Source: Ichthyophthirius multifiliis (lineage: Eukaryota > Ciliophora > Oligohymenophorea > Hymenostomatida). From it: a stretch of 29,741 bases of DNA. Of the stretch, positions 12,411 through 23,462 are shown piece by piece; the first letter of the stretch is position 1; every line of letters begins with the position of its first letter. The position numbers were made by a program, and so were the translations under genes. The stretch is taken from the NCBI RefSeq assembly GCF_000220395.1, contig NW_004086795.1:1-29741 (forward strand), in the 5' to 3' direction. The notes under the pieces are model-generated. The model was not told the DNA's origin, made no database searches, and saw only the letters and a program-made list of their open reading frames with translations.

Positions 12411-12691
12411 AATTATTTACTTATATTCATTATTTTATATATTTATGTTAGAAATAAAAATTTATTTTATATAATTATATATATATATATGGTTATTATA
12501 TTTATTTTATTTAATATGATTTACTTAAATTTTATTAATTTAAAAATACATCTTATATATATTCTATTTATTTTTTACTAATTATATATTTATATGATTA
12601 TTTTTGTATATATATATATTTTTGTTTTTTATATTTATATTTTTTATAATTTGTATTTCTTTATTATCTTTTAAATTATTTAATATTTGGC
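12411..12691. other. AT-rich spacer upstream of the WD40 gene
   Basis: This probably contains the promoter of the minus-strand WD40 gene. It is A/T-rich with TA microsatellites near 12475 and 12610, and shows no other feature. Confidence 0.45.
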
Positions 12692-13312
12692 TCAATTTGA
12701 ATGCGATTTAGTTGCTAAAATAAATATTTGAATGCAACCTTTAATCTAGCATTATATAAAATAAATACCAAAAAATATTTAAATGAAATACATCCGAATA
12801 ATTATTTTCGAAAGAATAATATAGAATACTAAATAAAGAAAATAAATACAATAAAAAAGCTATATAATATTCTTAATTAATTCAAAATATAAAACAATTT
12901 ACCCAAAAAATATATTAAAAATTAAACTAATAATCACTAAAACTATACTAATAAAAGTTTCTATAAAAATGTTAATCCAAATTTTATAAGTACTATTTAA
13001 TGAACTTTATCCTAAATAAAGTTGGCCTAAAAGGCAAATAGTGAATCCTAAGATGTTCAAATTGAGTTAGAAGATCAAAAACTTTTTAATTTTAGTATAT
13101 ATATTGCTTCTTGAAAAGCAAGCAGTTATTATATAAGCATATATCAGCCGTTTTTTTGGCTATTTCTGTAATATTTAGCCCCATAGAAAATGATAAGTTG
13201 GCTATTTTGAAACAAGGAGCATATTTTTTTTATATTCTGTTACAGAGACTATTTTTAGAGCCTAAATAAATCATATTTCTATAGAGGGGAATATTTGTCA
13301 ATTATCTTATAT
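12692..13312 (-). pseudogene. Decayed P2B-type (PMCA-like) Ca2+-ATPase relic
   Basis: Successive short blocks on the minus strand, in the right order, match the end of the P domain and the start of the C-terminal membrane domain of plasma-membrane Ca2+ pumps. DKYSPLQKYDLF (about 13285-13260) resembles ARSSPxDKYxLV. VSVTEYKKN sits where VAVTGDGTND should be. APCFKIANLSFSMG resembles APALKxADVGFAMG. TEIAKKTADI resembles TEVAKEASDI. KIKKFLIFQLNLNI and YKIWINIFIETF resemble RKFLQFQLTVNV and LLWVNLIMDT. These blocks lie in three different frames. The ATP-hydrolysis loop GDGTND is destroyed, and I found no DKTGTLT phosphorylation motif in the 600 bases upstream. It is therefore a fragment of a host pump gene that has lost function. 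Convincing similarity ends near 12925; the frame stays open to TGA at 12692. Confidence 0.6.
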
Positions 13313-14055
13313 TAATGAACAGTTTCTTTTAATTTTTAAATAGATATTAAATTTATATAATTACAAATAGATATACTCTAAGTATCATTAGAGTATTATA
13401 TAAACCAAAATTCCTATTTAAAAAGCCATATTATTTAACATATAAATAAGGAATACAAAAATATATTTAAAATTAGTTTTAATTTTTTAAAAGGTTAAGA
13501 AAAGTCTCGCACTTTTAAAAAAAGAATTAGTAAAATTTTATATGCGAAAAAAAACATTAAATTATTGGCTTTTGTTTTCGTTAATGTTTAATATATATTT
13601 AAATAGTTTTTTAGGTTTAATATCAATTTATTTTTAATATTATTTTTTTATATGTTTTTGTTAATTAAGGTTAATATTAAATTAATTTTATGTATAGTTT
13701 AAGTTTATCTTCTAATATGTCAGGTTAACCTTTTATATAAAAATATGATTTTTTGTTTTATTTTATTATTATAGATTGTTACACTATATTTGTTTACAAG
13801 TGTAAAAAGAAAGTACTTTAAATTTCAATTTAATTGATAAATAAAAAATATTATTTTTTTAAAAATAATTATTTACTTATACATTAATCATTTATAATAT
13901 TTATAAATAATATATACTTATATTAAAGAGAAAAAACTTTTACTTTTATCGTTTGAATATAAAAAAAAAAAAATTATATAATATTATATATTTATAATAA
14001 TTATAAATATTAATTATAATGTATGATTATTTATAAAATATATAATATATATATT

Positions 14056-14092
<37 letters not shown>

Positions 14093-14571
14093 TAAAATAT
14101 ATATATATATCATATTTTATATATCAATTAATTTTTATTATATATTTTTTTATTATTTTCTATATTTTTTTTTTTTTTATTAATTTATAGACTAATTATT
14201 TACTTTTTTTTTTAACTTAAATTATTTAATTTATTTGTTTAAATCATATATTAGTCAATGTTTATAATTTAAATTTTCAAAGATTTAGTTTTTAAATATA
14301 TTTTTCATATTTTTTATTTTAAATAATAAATATATTTAATGATTAGAAATATATTAAGTTTTATTTAAATTTAGAATTCATTCTTTTTAGTATTATTAAA
14401 TTTATATGTAAAAATTTAATTAATTATATATATAAAAATAATATATATAAATATATATATATAAAAGCATATATAAATAATATAAATTTTCTTAATTTCT
14501 ATTTTATAAAAAAAAAAACATAAAAAAAAAACACAAATAAAAAAAAATCTTTTTATATACAAATTCTTTTC
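13313..14571. other. AT-rich region with no clear gene
   Basis: About 13313-13800 has slightly richer composition and may be further decayed sequence linked to the pump relic, but I could not match it to any motif. The rest, including a long TA microsatellite near 14060-14090 and poly-A/T runs, shows nothing recognisable. Confidence 0.5.
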
Positions 14572-16006
14572 TCACTATAAAATAAAAATACCAATAAATA
14601 AAAAAAATAAAATTTTACCTTAAATTTATTTTATCCCATAGCCTCGTTTTACATCTTAGCATCCGCCGGTTTTAAAATTTAAAAAGAGCACATTAATTAT
14701 TCATCCACAGTCATCATAGCACCCGCATTATCGAATTCTCCGCAATAATTCGGTGCCGAAAATAATGTTACTAGTTATCTTTTTGCAAAAAATTCATATC
14801 CATCTTCTACAACCTAATGTGCTCTACAAATCAAATCAAGTTCATGTTTTTTTAGAAAAACAGACACTATTTCAGGACTAAATACATATGAAACACCTCT
14901 TTCGTTTTCAGCCCATCCCTATACATCTTTATCAGGATCACTCCATAATAAATCACATAATAAACCTTCAAATTTATAATGTTTTATATATATAGTTTTT
15001 TTTTTTTACCTGTATCAGGTACATCAGTAGGTCTTATTATTCTACGAATTTACTCAAGATTTGTTAATTCAGGAGACAAACCGCCGTGCATGCAAAATAT
15101 TTTATCGTCTATTACAGCTGCTACTGGTAAACAATTAAAGCAATCTGTGAATGTTTTCCATAGTTTTATATTATATCTTCTTTTACCTTTTGTATATTTT
15201 ATTATTTTTATAGTTTTTTGTTTACATTCATCATAAAATCCATATATTCTATTAATTGAAGCACATTCATGATTTCCTCTTAATAAAAAAAAATTTTCAG
15301 GGTATTTTATTTTATATGCAAGTAATAATGCAATTGTTTCTAAACTTTATTTTCCTCTATCAACATAGTCACCCCTTTTTTATTTTATTTTATGTTTATA
15401 TATATATTTTTTTTCTCTTACAAAAATAAATAGTTTGTTTCAGGAGGATCTTTTTTAAATAAAAAAATAAAATATAAATATATAAATAAATATTGAAAAA
15501 AAACAAGTTTAAATTTAATTTTTGTTTTAAAAATTAAAAAAAAAGATGTGTTTAAATAAAAAAAAATATTTATAAATTTTAATAAGATTTTTTAAAAGAA
15601 TATTTTAAAAAAATATATGAAATTTGAAAATATTTTTATTAAAAAATCTCCTGTATATATGATTACTATTAATATATATTTTGCTATAAATTAATTACAT
15701 TGTCCATATTAGAAAAGTCTGAGTAAATCATAATATTATCCATGAATATCACCTTTTGAATAAATTTATTTTTTGGTATTTTTTTTTTGTGTAAAAAATA
15801 CCACAAATCTTTAAAGGTGCTTCAAGTTCAAGTAAAATAGGCTATGAATTAAATATTTCCCTTGATTTAATACATAATCCTCTAATTTCTTACTCTGTTA
15901 TATTAGCTTATTTACCAGGCTTATATTCCCTGCATATTAAAAGCTTTTCTATAATATTATCAACGTCTATATCTATTTCACTTGATTTTTAATTTTTATC
16001 TAACAT
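14572..16006 (-). CDS. Protein phosphatase PP1 catalytic subunit
   Basis: This is a serine/threonine phosphatase of the PPP family, type 1. Exons are 16006-15802, 15752-15699, 15449-15422, 15374-15226, 15186-15010, 14965-14619 and 14574-14572, giving 320 residues, the usual PP1 length. All metal-binding signatures are present: GDIHGQ (residues 70-75), GDYVDRG, RGNHE and the histidine-containing HGG, plus the PP1-specific [28 protein letters not shown] and [15 protein letters not shown] are restored only when the 39- and 44-base introns are removed, which confirms those splice sites. A 28-base exon (15449-15422) carries PPETNYLF. The second intron is 249 bases. The last intron leaves an exon that is just the TGA stop, or the stop plus untranslated sequence. 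The N-terminal RVxF-binding context is intact. Substrates are chosen by regulatory subunits not encoded here. Confidence 0.95.
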
Positions 16007-16787
16007 TTTTTTATTTATTTTTATTTTTTTATGTCTTTTTTATTTTTTTTTTATTTTATTTTTTTATTTTTTTTTTAATATTTTTTTTATTTTTCAATGA
16101 AAAAATATTATATATAAAAAAAGAAAAATGAAAAGGATAAATTGAAAATATAAATCAAATTTAAAAATATAAATATATATATATATATAATAAATTTAAA
16201 ATATATTATATTTAAAATATAAAATATATAAGATTTTTTTTATTTATAAACAAGTAAAATATTTAAATATTTAAATGACTTTTTATCACCAAATAAATAA
16301 AAAAAAACTTTTTAATTTCGAAAATATATTTCTTTGCAAGGTTCATTATTTATATTATAAATTAAATTACATTTGTTTATTGTGGGAAAAATTGATTTTT
16401 TGGTTTTGCAATAAATAAAAAAACCACAAAAAATATAAATATATACAGTTAATTTTCTTTTTAATATATATTTCAAGAATAAATGTCTAAAAAATAAATA
16501 TAAATTATATTTAATTAAATATATTAATTCTAAAATATTATATAAATAAAGAAAATTTATTTATAAAAAGTTTGATTATAAATAATTTTAATAAAATTCC
16601 AATATTTATTTATCTTATTTTATTATATAATAAAATTTATAAAATATTATATTGTTAAATCTATTCTATAATAATAATTATATTATTAATTTTTTTTATT
16701 ATATTAATTATTTTATTTTTTTAATTAAAAATTGATTTGTAAATTTTTAGTTTGTTAAAAAATATTTCATTTGAAATATACATATAT
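16007..16787. other. Intergenic AT-rich region
   Basis: This divides the minus-strand PP1 gene from a plus-strand hypothetical gene and so probably holds both promoters. It is rich in poly-T and poly-A runs. No gene or structured RNA was recognised. Confidence 0.5.
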
Positions 16788-17905
16788 ATGGAAAATAAAA
16801 ATATGCCAAATAAAGATTATTCTTTAAATTTTTAATATTCCAAAACATCGCGAATAAATACGAATTTAAACATAGAATAAAAAATCAAAAAACTAAAGAT
16901 ATAATAAGTAAATGTAAATACATAAATCAAGAAAAAATACTTTAACATATTACTACTACATCAGATTCAATAGTAAAAAATAAAAATCTATTTAATTTAT
17001 TTTTCTTTATTAAATAAAAGTAAATTTAAAGCTAAAATATCAATTAATAAATGAATAATCTTATTTATAAAACAAGTATAAAAGAAGCAGACTTTTTCTT
17101 CTAAAACTTTGATAAGATTATAGATGTTAAATTTATAAAAAATGATTAACAAAATTATACATCATCAAGTTAATATTCGAAATCATTAACCTTTATATTC
17201 GAATAAATAAAAAATGAAGACGCTTAAAAAAATAGAATATAAAATGCTTATTTTTAATATTAATAAAGCAAAATAAACAAGAATGAAAATAATTCGCCTT
17301 CGAGAATTCGTTCATAGAGTTAATTTACAAATGTTTATAAATGTCGAGAATTAATTAAATAACAACAAAATTATATTATTAATAATAATAATAATATTGG
17401 TGAATAATTAAATAATTTAAAAAAAGGAAAGAAATAATAAAATATAAAAGATTATTGTTATAATATTTTTTTTAAAAATAATAATCCACCTATACCCTAG
17501 TCAACTAAAACAAGTTCTAATAATTATAATTCTAATCATTATAATTACTAGAAATATAAATATAAAATATAAAATAATAAGGAAAACTTCTCAAAAGCAG
17601 CAAACTAAAAATAATAAAATGCAGAAAATTCTAACTTCAACTTTTATAGACCGAATAATGAAGATTTTTTGAAAAAATAAAGGCTTAATACATATGCACA
17701 TGATAGTAAATACGATAAAGAAATTAGTTAAGCCTATTCCTTTTTACCTTAGAGTATTAATAATTCGAAAAGCTAACATTATTTAAATCTTGTTTAAGGA
17801 CCAAATAAAGGAGTTTATTTATTTAATTAAATTGATATTGATATATTTAATAATAATATGGCCATATGGGATATTTAAAATAAAATTAAAAAAGTAAAAA
17901 TTTGA
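16788..17905 (+). CDS. Asn/Gln/Ser-rich hypothetical protein
   Basis: From ATG 16788 (MENKNMPNKDYSLNFQ) the protein starts in one frame. The larger downstream part, with far more varied composition (SIKEADFFFQNFDKIIDVKF, SPSRIRSQSQF, YRPNNEDFLKKQRLNTYA), is in another and ends at TGA 17903-17905. A 59-base intron at 16973-17031 (GTAAAA...AAAG) would connect them and give 352 residues. That intron is a best guess, and others between 16900 and 17045 are possible. An Asn run (about 17376-17396) and Asn-Tyr-rich stretches are typical low-complexity ciliate features. No domain, signal peptide or membrane segment is visible and the function is unknown. Confidence 0.55.
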
Positions 17906-18278
17906 ATTTAGATTAAAGCTTGAATAATAATAAAACATTAAAGAATAGTAATAATTACGATTAAAATTGAATTTTTACTTGATAATTACAATTATATTTT
18001 TTATTTATTTAAAATAATCATTTTTTTATTTAACTTTATAAAAAACAAGTTTGAACTTTATGTTTATTTAGAAAAACTATATTTATTATAATTAATCTAT
18101 AATTCATTTCTTTTGTAATTTAAATACTATATAAAAAAAAATTATAATATAATATTAATTTAAAAAAATAAAAATAAAATGATTTCCTTATTTTATTTTT
18201 TATATAAATTTATTTAATATTATTATATTTTTTATTTTTTATTTTTACTAAAATAAAATAAAAAAATACTTTTCCTTC
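17906..18278. other. Convergent intergenic AT-rich stretch
   Basis: This lies between the 3' ends of a plus-strand and a minus-strand gene. It is A/T-rich with no visible element and presumably holds the two polyadenylation regions. Confidence 0.5.
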
Positions 18279-19230
18279 TCAAATTTACCATTCCTTTAAA
18301 CCTGCCTATTACTTAAGCTATCTAGTGATTTTATCCGTTAGGAAAACAGTAGTCCACCCATAAATAAAAGTTCTGGCATAAAAAGGGAAAAATCCCATAT
18401 GAAATCCTTAAATTCCTTCAACAATAATTACTTATTAAACCGCATTAACCCATCCATTATAATTAAGTCTATTAAATTCAGGGTTTATATGTTAATTTTG
18501 TAGCCTAGTTTTTATATTATCAAATGGTAAAGTAAATGCTGTAGCCCAGAAACTAGCCCACATAAGTGCCACCCATTTAAGCCAGGCCATATCACCGAAA
18601 GTAATCCACATTTTTTCTTGTAGATAGTCATAAGGACCTGTTAAACTGATATTAAGGACTATTGCTCTCAGTATATTGGCGAAACCTCCTTTGAAAATGC
18701 CAGATAAGCCTTCTTATTAAAGTACTTATTGAAGGCCATTCAATAAGCCAGTGTAATTAAATCTCATTTCTTTCAATCTACCGCCATCTGCAATCATTCT
18801 AGTATTAATTAATTCAGCAGGGGTTGTCAATAAAGCAGCAAAACCACCTGCTATACCGGAAATTACTCCTTTTTCTCTATGACTTAAATCATTATGGGGT
18901 TTCTTGGGTTTATATTAATCATAAATAGACTTATATAAATAATTTCTTATGAAAATATAGCTTAATCTACTAACTAATGAGACTCGAAACCATGATAAAG
19001 CTTCTCATGCCGTTTCCAGTCTCATGAATTTGACGAAATACTTTATTTGGATTTATGCCAGTATATAAATTCTTATTACGATTACCTATGCCTTCAGAAC
19101 GAATTTATACGCGTGTCTTAATAAATTCTATAGGATAAGTAATAGCTGTGGATAAGGAGTTTACTGAAAGAGAAATTGTTAAGAGTTAGGGAGTGGAAGG
19201 TTCCCAATATCTTTTATATGAATAATTCAT
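18279..19230 (-). CDS. Mitochondrial carrier family transporter, one extra base
   Basis: A solute carrier of the inner mitochondrial membrane of the SLC25 type, about 316 residues. All three carrier signatures PX[DE]XX[KR] are present at the end of the odd-numbered helices: PIEFIKTR, PAELINTR and PFDNIKTR, each followed by the expected even helix. Other blocks typical of the family are SGIAGGFAALLTTP and GIFKGGFANILRA. The start at 19230 (MNYSYKRYWEPSTPQ) directly precedes the first helix. The stop is TGA 18281-18279. The open frame breaks once near 19003-19007, inside GGCATGAGAAGC. Before it the frame reads IHETGNG and after it EALSWFRVSLVSRLSY, a conserved carrier block that continues to the end. 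Total length is one base more than a multiple of three, so exactly one surplus base explains it. No intron fits. The transported substrate cannot be told; oxoglutarate/malate-type carriers are the nearest likeness. Confidence 0.85.
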
Positions 19231-20039
19231 ATTTTTTTATATATTATTATTATTATTATTTTTTTATGATATTTTTTTTTTTCTTTTATTTTGTTTATAC
19301 TTTTATTTTCATTTCAAAAATTAAAAAGTTATTCAAAGAATTATTTTTTAATATATAAAATAAAAAATATTTATTTATATTTTAATAAATATATATTTAT
19401 TAATATTTAATAAAATAATAATTATATAAATTAAATATCTAGAAAAATTTATTCCTTGAATATATTAATTATAAAAAATATACAGAAACAAATAATATAA
19501 AAATTAAAACACAAAAATATATAGATTAATATTATTATTATATTAATATAAATATTTTATTTTTATTACATTTTATAATTTTTTTTAATTAATATATATA
19601 TTAATACTTTTTTATTTTATTAGATTTATAATTAACTATTATTTTTACAGTGTTTTATATTACACATTTATTTAGATTATTTATTTGATATATAATTATT
19701 AAATTTACTTTTAATTTCGATTAAAATAATTTTTGAAATAATTACTACACGTCTTAATATTATTTATCATTACTTATTTGTTTTTTAAATATCAAATCAA
19801 TTTTAATAATACTTTAATTAGTTTCTGAAAAGCATACTATTTCTTAACTTATATATAAATTTAAAAATCCACTGGTGCACGAAAAAAGAGAACACAATTG
19901 CTATAAAAAAAATGTATTTCAGGTTTTAAATAAAATTAAGGTCCGTCCAGTTTTAAAAATCTTTAAATTTTTTTATTATTATTTAATTTTTTTTAAATTA
20001 CAAGCACTTTTATAAATGTAATTTTTACATATAAATTAT
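19231..20039. other. Intergenic AT-rich region
   Basis: This covers the presumed promoter of the carrier gene and AT-rich sequence with no recognisable gene. Slightly GC-richer patches near 19870-19950 did not resolve into an RNA fold or protein motif. Confidence 0.45.
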
Positions 20040-20720
20040 TAAAAGTAATTTAATTTTTAATATAGGTTTCTAATATAATATATTATGCTTTAAATAAAAA
20101 GAAATTTCAATACCGCATACTAAAATATAATATGTGTTATTTCGCATAATAAATTGGAACAGATTCCTAAAAAAGACCACTAAAGTCTCTAATTTAATCT
20201 AAGCGGATTTCAAGTTTGCTTTTCTAGTTAAAGTGATAGTTATAAATATACATTAATATAATCCCATAAGTACACATAGAGTATAATTATCAATAAATTT
20301 GCCTTATTTTTCTCTAATTTTACATAAGTAAATTCTATATTATACTAATTAGTATCCCTTAACTTTAAGAGGTAATAATTCGATTAAAATAAAATTATAA
20401 ATTTATATACATAATATAATTTTTAATGTCCTTAGCACAAATTGAAGCATAAAAATATGTAAGTTTTAAATATTGGTGTCATATTTAATTTATGGAAAAG
20501 TGTTGTCTTATTAGCCTATTTATTTTAAGTTTATTTACATATATTTATTTATAGTTTTTTTACATATATATTTATATATACCTGCTTTATTTAAAGAATA
20601 GATACAATTCCATATTACTAAATGTTAACTACAGCAAATAATAATACATGTGTAGATATATATTTAATGTTTTGGAATAAAATTTTCTTTTTAAATTTCA
20701 GCCGGCTGACAATATTATTA
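20040..20720 (-). pseudogene. Possible decayed anoctamin (TMEM16-like) fragment
   Basis: On the minus strand about 20520-20040 is open in one frame and shows a weak, ordered resemblance to the C-terminal membrane region of anoctamins. IKYDTNIQNL then FMLQFVLRTLKI resembles the stretch before and including QFGYVTLF. ILIELLPLKVKGYQL resembles NNxIELRxDAYKL. YRIYLCKIREKQGKFIDNY resembles YRRP...RAxDIGxW. ILVCGIEISFYLKHNI resembles the last helix with its E and K. Upstream in another frame, HVLLFAVVNIQQYGIVSIL resembles LFxFVNSYxxLFYIAF. The key prolines and glycines are largely gone and the frame changes, so a relic is more likely than a working gene. Chance similarity of hydrophobic AT-rich translation is a real alternative. 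Confidence 0.33.
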
Positions 20721-21629
20721 CAAGAAGAATTATTTATAAAAAATACTTTTTAAAATGGAAGTTTTTATTTATTTGCTTATATATAAAATGCTTAATTATA
20801 CTAGCTAATTTTATGATATATAAAAGATTAAAAAAACTATTAATATTATTATACAGAAGCCAGTTGAATTTATATGATAGAACTTCAAATTTAATGTATT
20901 TTAATTATTTGTTTATTTAAAAAATCTTATTTAGCATAAAATTTAAGATATAAATATTTATAATACAATTAATGATTGTTATTTAAATAATTTTAATGCG
21001 ATTTCCTGGTTTTTTCAAGAATGATTTATTAAAATTTATTTTATTTATTGTTTTTTTTTAATATTCTTTTTTAAATATTTTATATTTTTCAAATAATTAA
21101 AAAATATTTTTACATTCTTTTTTTTATTTTTAAGTATTCAATGCACCTTTTTGTTAATTTTTAAAAAAATTAGCAAAGCTAATTTTATTTTTATTAATTA
21201 TTTATGTTTCTTGAAAATATATTTTTCTATAAATTTGTATAATTGAATAATTAATATTTATATATGTTAATGAGATTATAAATAAAAGTTTTTATAAATT
21301 TAAGTAAATTAAAATACATTAATTATTCAAGAATATTTATTAAAAATAAAAATAATAATGTTTCGAATCAATATATAGATTATATAACCAATTTATATTT
21401 TAATTAATTTTAATTAATTAAATGTTTTTTATTTAAAAAAAAATATTAAAAAATTTCATTTATCTATTTTAGTTGCATCGACAGCTTTTGAATTAAATAT
21501 TATTTTTTGATTTTCCTTTTTTATTAAAATAAAAGTTAAAAAATATTCTAAAAATTAATATTTTTTTTTTCTACTAATAATCTTCTTTCATATATATAGT
21601 TTGCAGCTATTTTTTATTATAAGAAATAA
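20721..21629. other. AT-rich region with no clear gene
   Basis: Mostly poly-A/T sequence lying 3' of the coiled-coil gene. A long plus-strand frame without TGA runs through part of it but is made of hydrophobic, AT-driven residues and is not supported. Confidence 0.45.
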
Positions 21630-22649
21630 TCATTTTTAATTTTATTATTTTATTTCTAAATAAAAATAAAAAAATAATTTATAAAGATTTCCATAATAAA
21701 TTATTACATTTTCAGCTATCGATATGTATTTATTATTATGTACTTTATTATTTAATTCTAAAATTTTTAATCTTTCAATTTCAATTTATCTAATAATTTC
21801 TTCATTTTTAATCTAACTTTCATTTAATAATATACTTATCTTTTATTAAAAAAATAAAAATATACAATATACATATGTTTTTTTAAAATAAAAAAATACT
21901 TCTTTATTCTCATTAGTAATTTAATGCTTTTATTTTTCAATAAAAATTATTTTTTCTTTACATTTCTTTTTATATTTATTTATTTATTTATGATAAAAAA
22001 AATTACTCTTATTTCTTTTTATAAACTAGATAAATTGAGAATAATTTAACTTAAATAACTTTTAATATCTTTTAGTATTTTTTCTTCTAAAAGTAATTGT
22101 TTTTTATTATAAATCATATCTTCTTGAAGTTTATCTTTTTCTTAAATGCATTCATCTTTTTTTTTCATAAAAATTAGAATTATGTTCATTATTTATTAAG
22201 GGTTCATTTTTTCTTATTAACTTTCAATATTAGCAATAGTAATACTTTCTTTTGGATAACTATTTAAATTATCATAAAAATTTTAAGCATGTGAAATAAA
22301 AGAAACTCCTAATTTTTTACCTTCAAGTTCTTACTTTTTTTATTTTACTTTAGAATTCGAACAGTTCATATTTGATATTAAAGTAGAGTTGTTACGGTCT
22401 TAATCCTAAATACTCTATAATTGCTTTTTAGAATTATATTGGGTATTATGAGTACTATAGAGACTATAAGGACTATGTCTATTACAGAAAGATTTAGTTC
22501 TTTTAATTGGTGTTAAGCAATTTCTTTTTTTTTCTTTTTATCTTTTTTTGTATTTTTTTTTTATACATATGGTTTTTCGGAAGTTGTAAATTTGGGGATT
22601 TGTTAAAAGATTAAATGATATCTCTTCTATTTTTATTTGAGGTTTTCAT
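21630..22649 (-). CDS. Coiled-coil hypothetical protein
   Basis: Predicted exons are 22649-22567, 22523-22007, 21965-21900 and 21839-21630, giving 291 residues. The N-terminal half is polar and serine/asparagine-rich (TPIKRTKSFCNRHSPYSLYS). The C-terminal half is rich in Glu, Lys and Ile with heptad-like spacing (EKDKLQEDMIYNKKQ, NEEIIRQIEIERLKILELNN), so a coiled coil is likely. Introns of 43, 41 and 60 bases each end in AAAG and join frames that are clearly better coding than their alternatives. An in-frame upstream ATG at 22841 would add 64 lysine-rich residues; I prefer 22649 because the upstream part is poly-A-like. No enzyme domain is recognised, and a cytoskeletal or scaffold role is only a guess. 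Confidence 0.6.
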
Positions 22650-23462
22650 TTTATTTAAAATATTTTTTTTTATTTTTTTCTTATTTTATTTGTGTTTTTT
22701 TCTTTTTTCTTTTTTTTTATTTTTTTATTTTTTTTGGTTTTTGTTTTTATATTCTTTTGTAAAAAAAAAATTGATAAATTGTGATTATTATTTATTTGCT
22801 TTTTATTAATTTTTTTTTTTTCTTTTTTTTTGTGCTTGCATTTTTTAGTATTAACTATTTTAGGTAGAAAATAAAAAAATAGTACTTCAATCTAAAATTA
22901 TATTTGATTTTTAAATGGTTGCAAATAAGTCATATGTAAAAATATTTTTTTTATTAAAATTATTTATATAAGGTATAAATTTGTAAAAATTTCAAATATA
23001 ATTAAATATAATTTGTAAAAAATAAAAATCATTTAAAAGCCATAATATATATATTATAATTAAAGAGCAGTGTTAATTTTTATATATTTATCTTAATATT
23101 AAAATAAAGATTTTTTTTCAAAATTAATTTAATTTATTAGATATGAAAATATTAATTAAAATTAATTTTATTGCAAAAAGGTTTTAGATAAATAAACTAT
23201 TCCTATATATTTTAAAAAAAATTATATCTATATATATTTAAAAAAATCATAAAAAAAGTCAGATGATAAATGAAAAAATAAATAATTTAAAAAAAACAAA
23301 ATATAATATAATATAACTAAATTTATGTATATAAATTAAATAATAAAAATAAAAGCTTTTAAAATATATGATTTTTTTTTGCTTTTACACATTTTTTCAT
23401 TTTTTTATCTAAATTATTTCAAGAGTATTTTTACAAAATATTAATTTTATTTTAATTTCTTA
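22650..23462. other. Intergenic AT-rich region
   Basis: This holds the presumed promoter of the coiled-coil gene and the 3' flank of the CK1 gene. It contains poly-T tracts (about 22660-22840). No gene or structured element was seen apart from the possible N-terminal extension mentioned for the coiled-coil gene. Confidence 0.45.

Noticed and set aside
12781-13190. A plus-strand open frame starting with MKYIRI
   Set aside because: It is open only because of composition. The minus strand of the same DNA carries ordered Ca2+-ATPase blocks.
14979-15236. An 85-residue plus-strand ORF
   Set aside because: It lies antisense to the conserved PP1 exons and their introns.
20426-21214. A plus-strand frame of 262 codons without TGA
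   Set aside because: With TGA as the only stop and so little G, frames of this length arise by chance. The translation is Ile/Leu/Phe/Tyr-driven with no motif, and the opposite strand fits a known family slightly better.
22615-22809. A 64-residue Phe-rich plus-strand ORF
   Set aside because: It is a translation of poly-T tracts antisense to the coiled-coil gene's upstream region.
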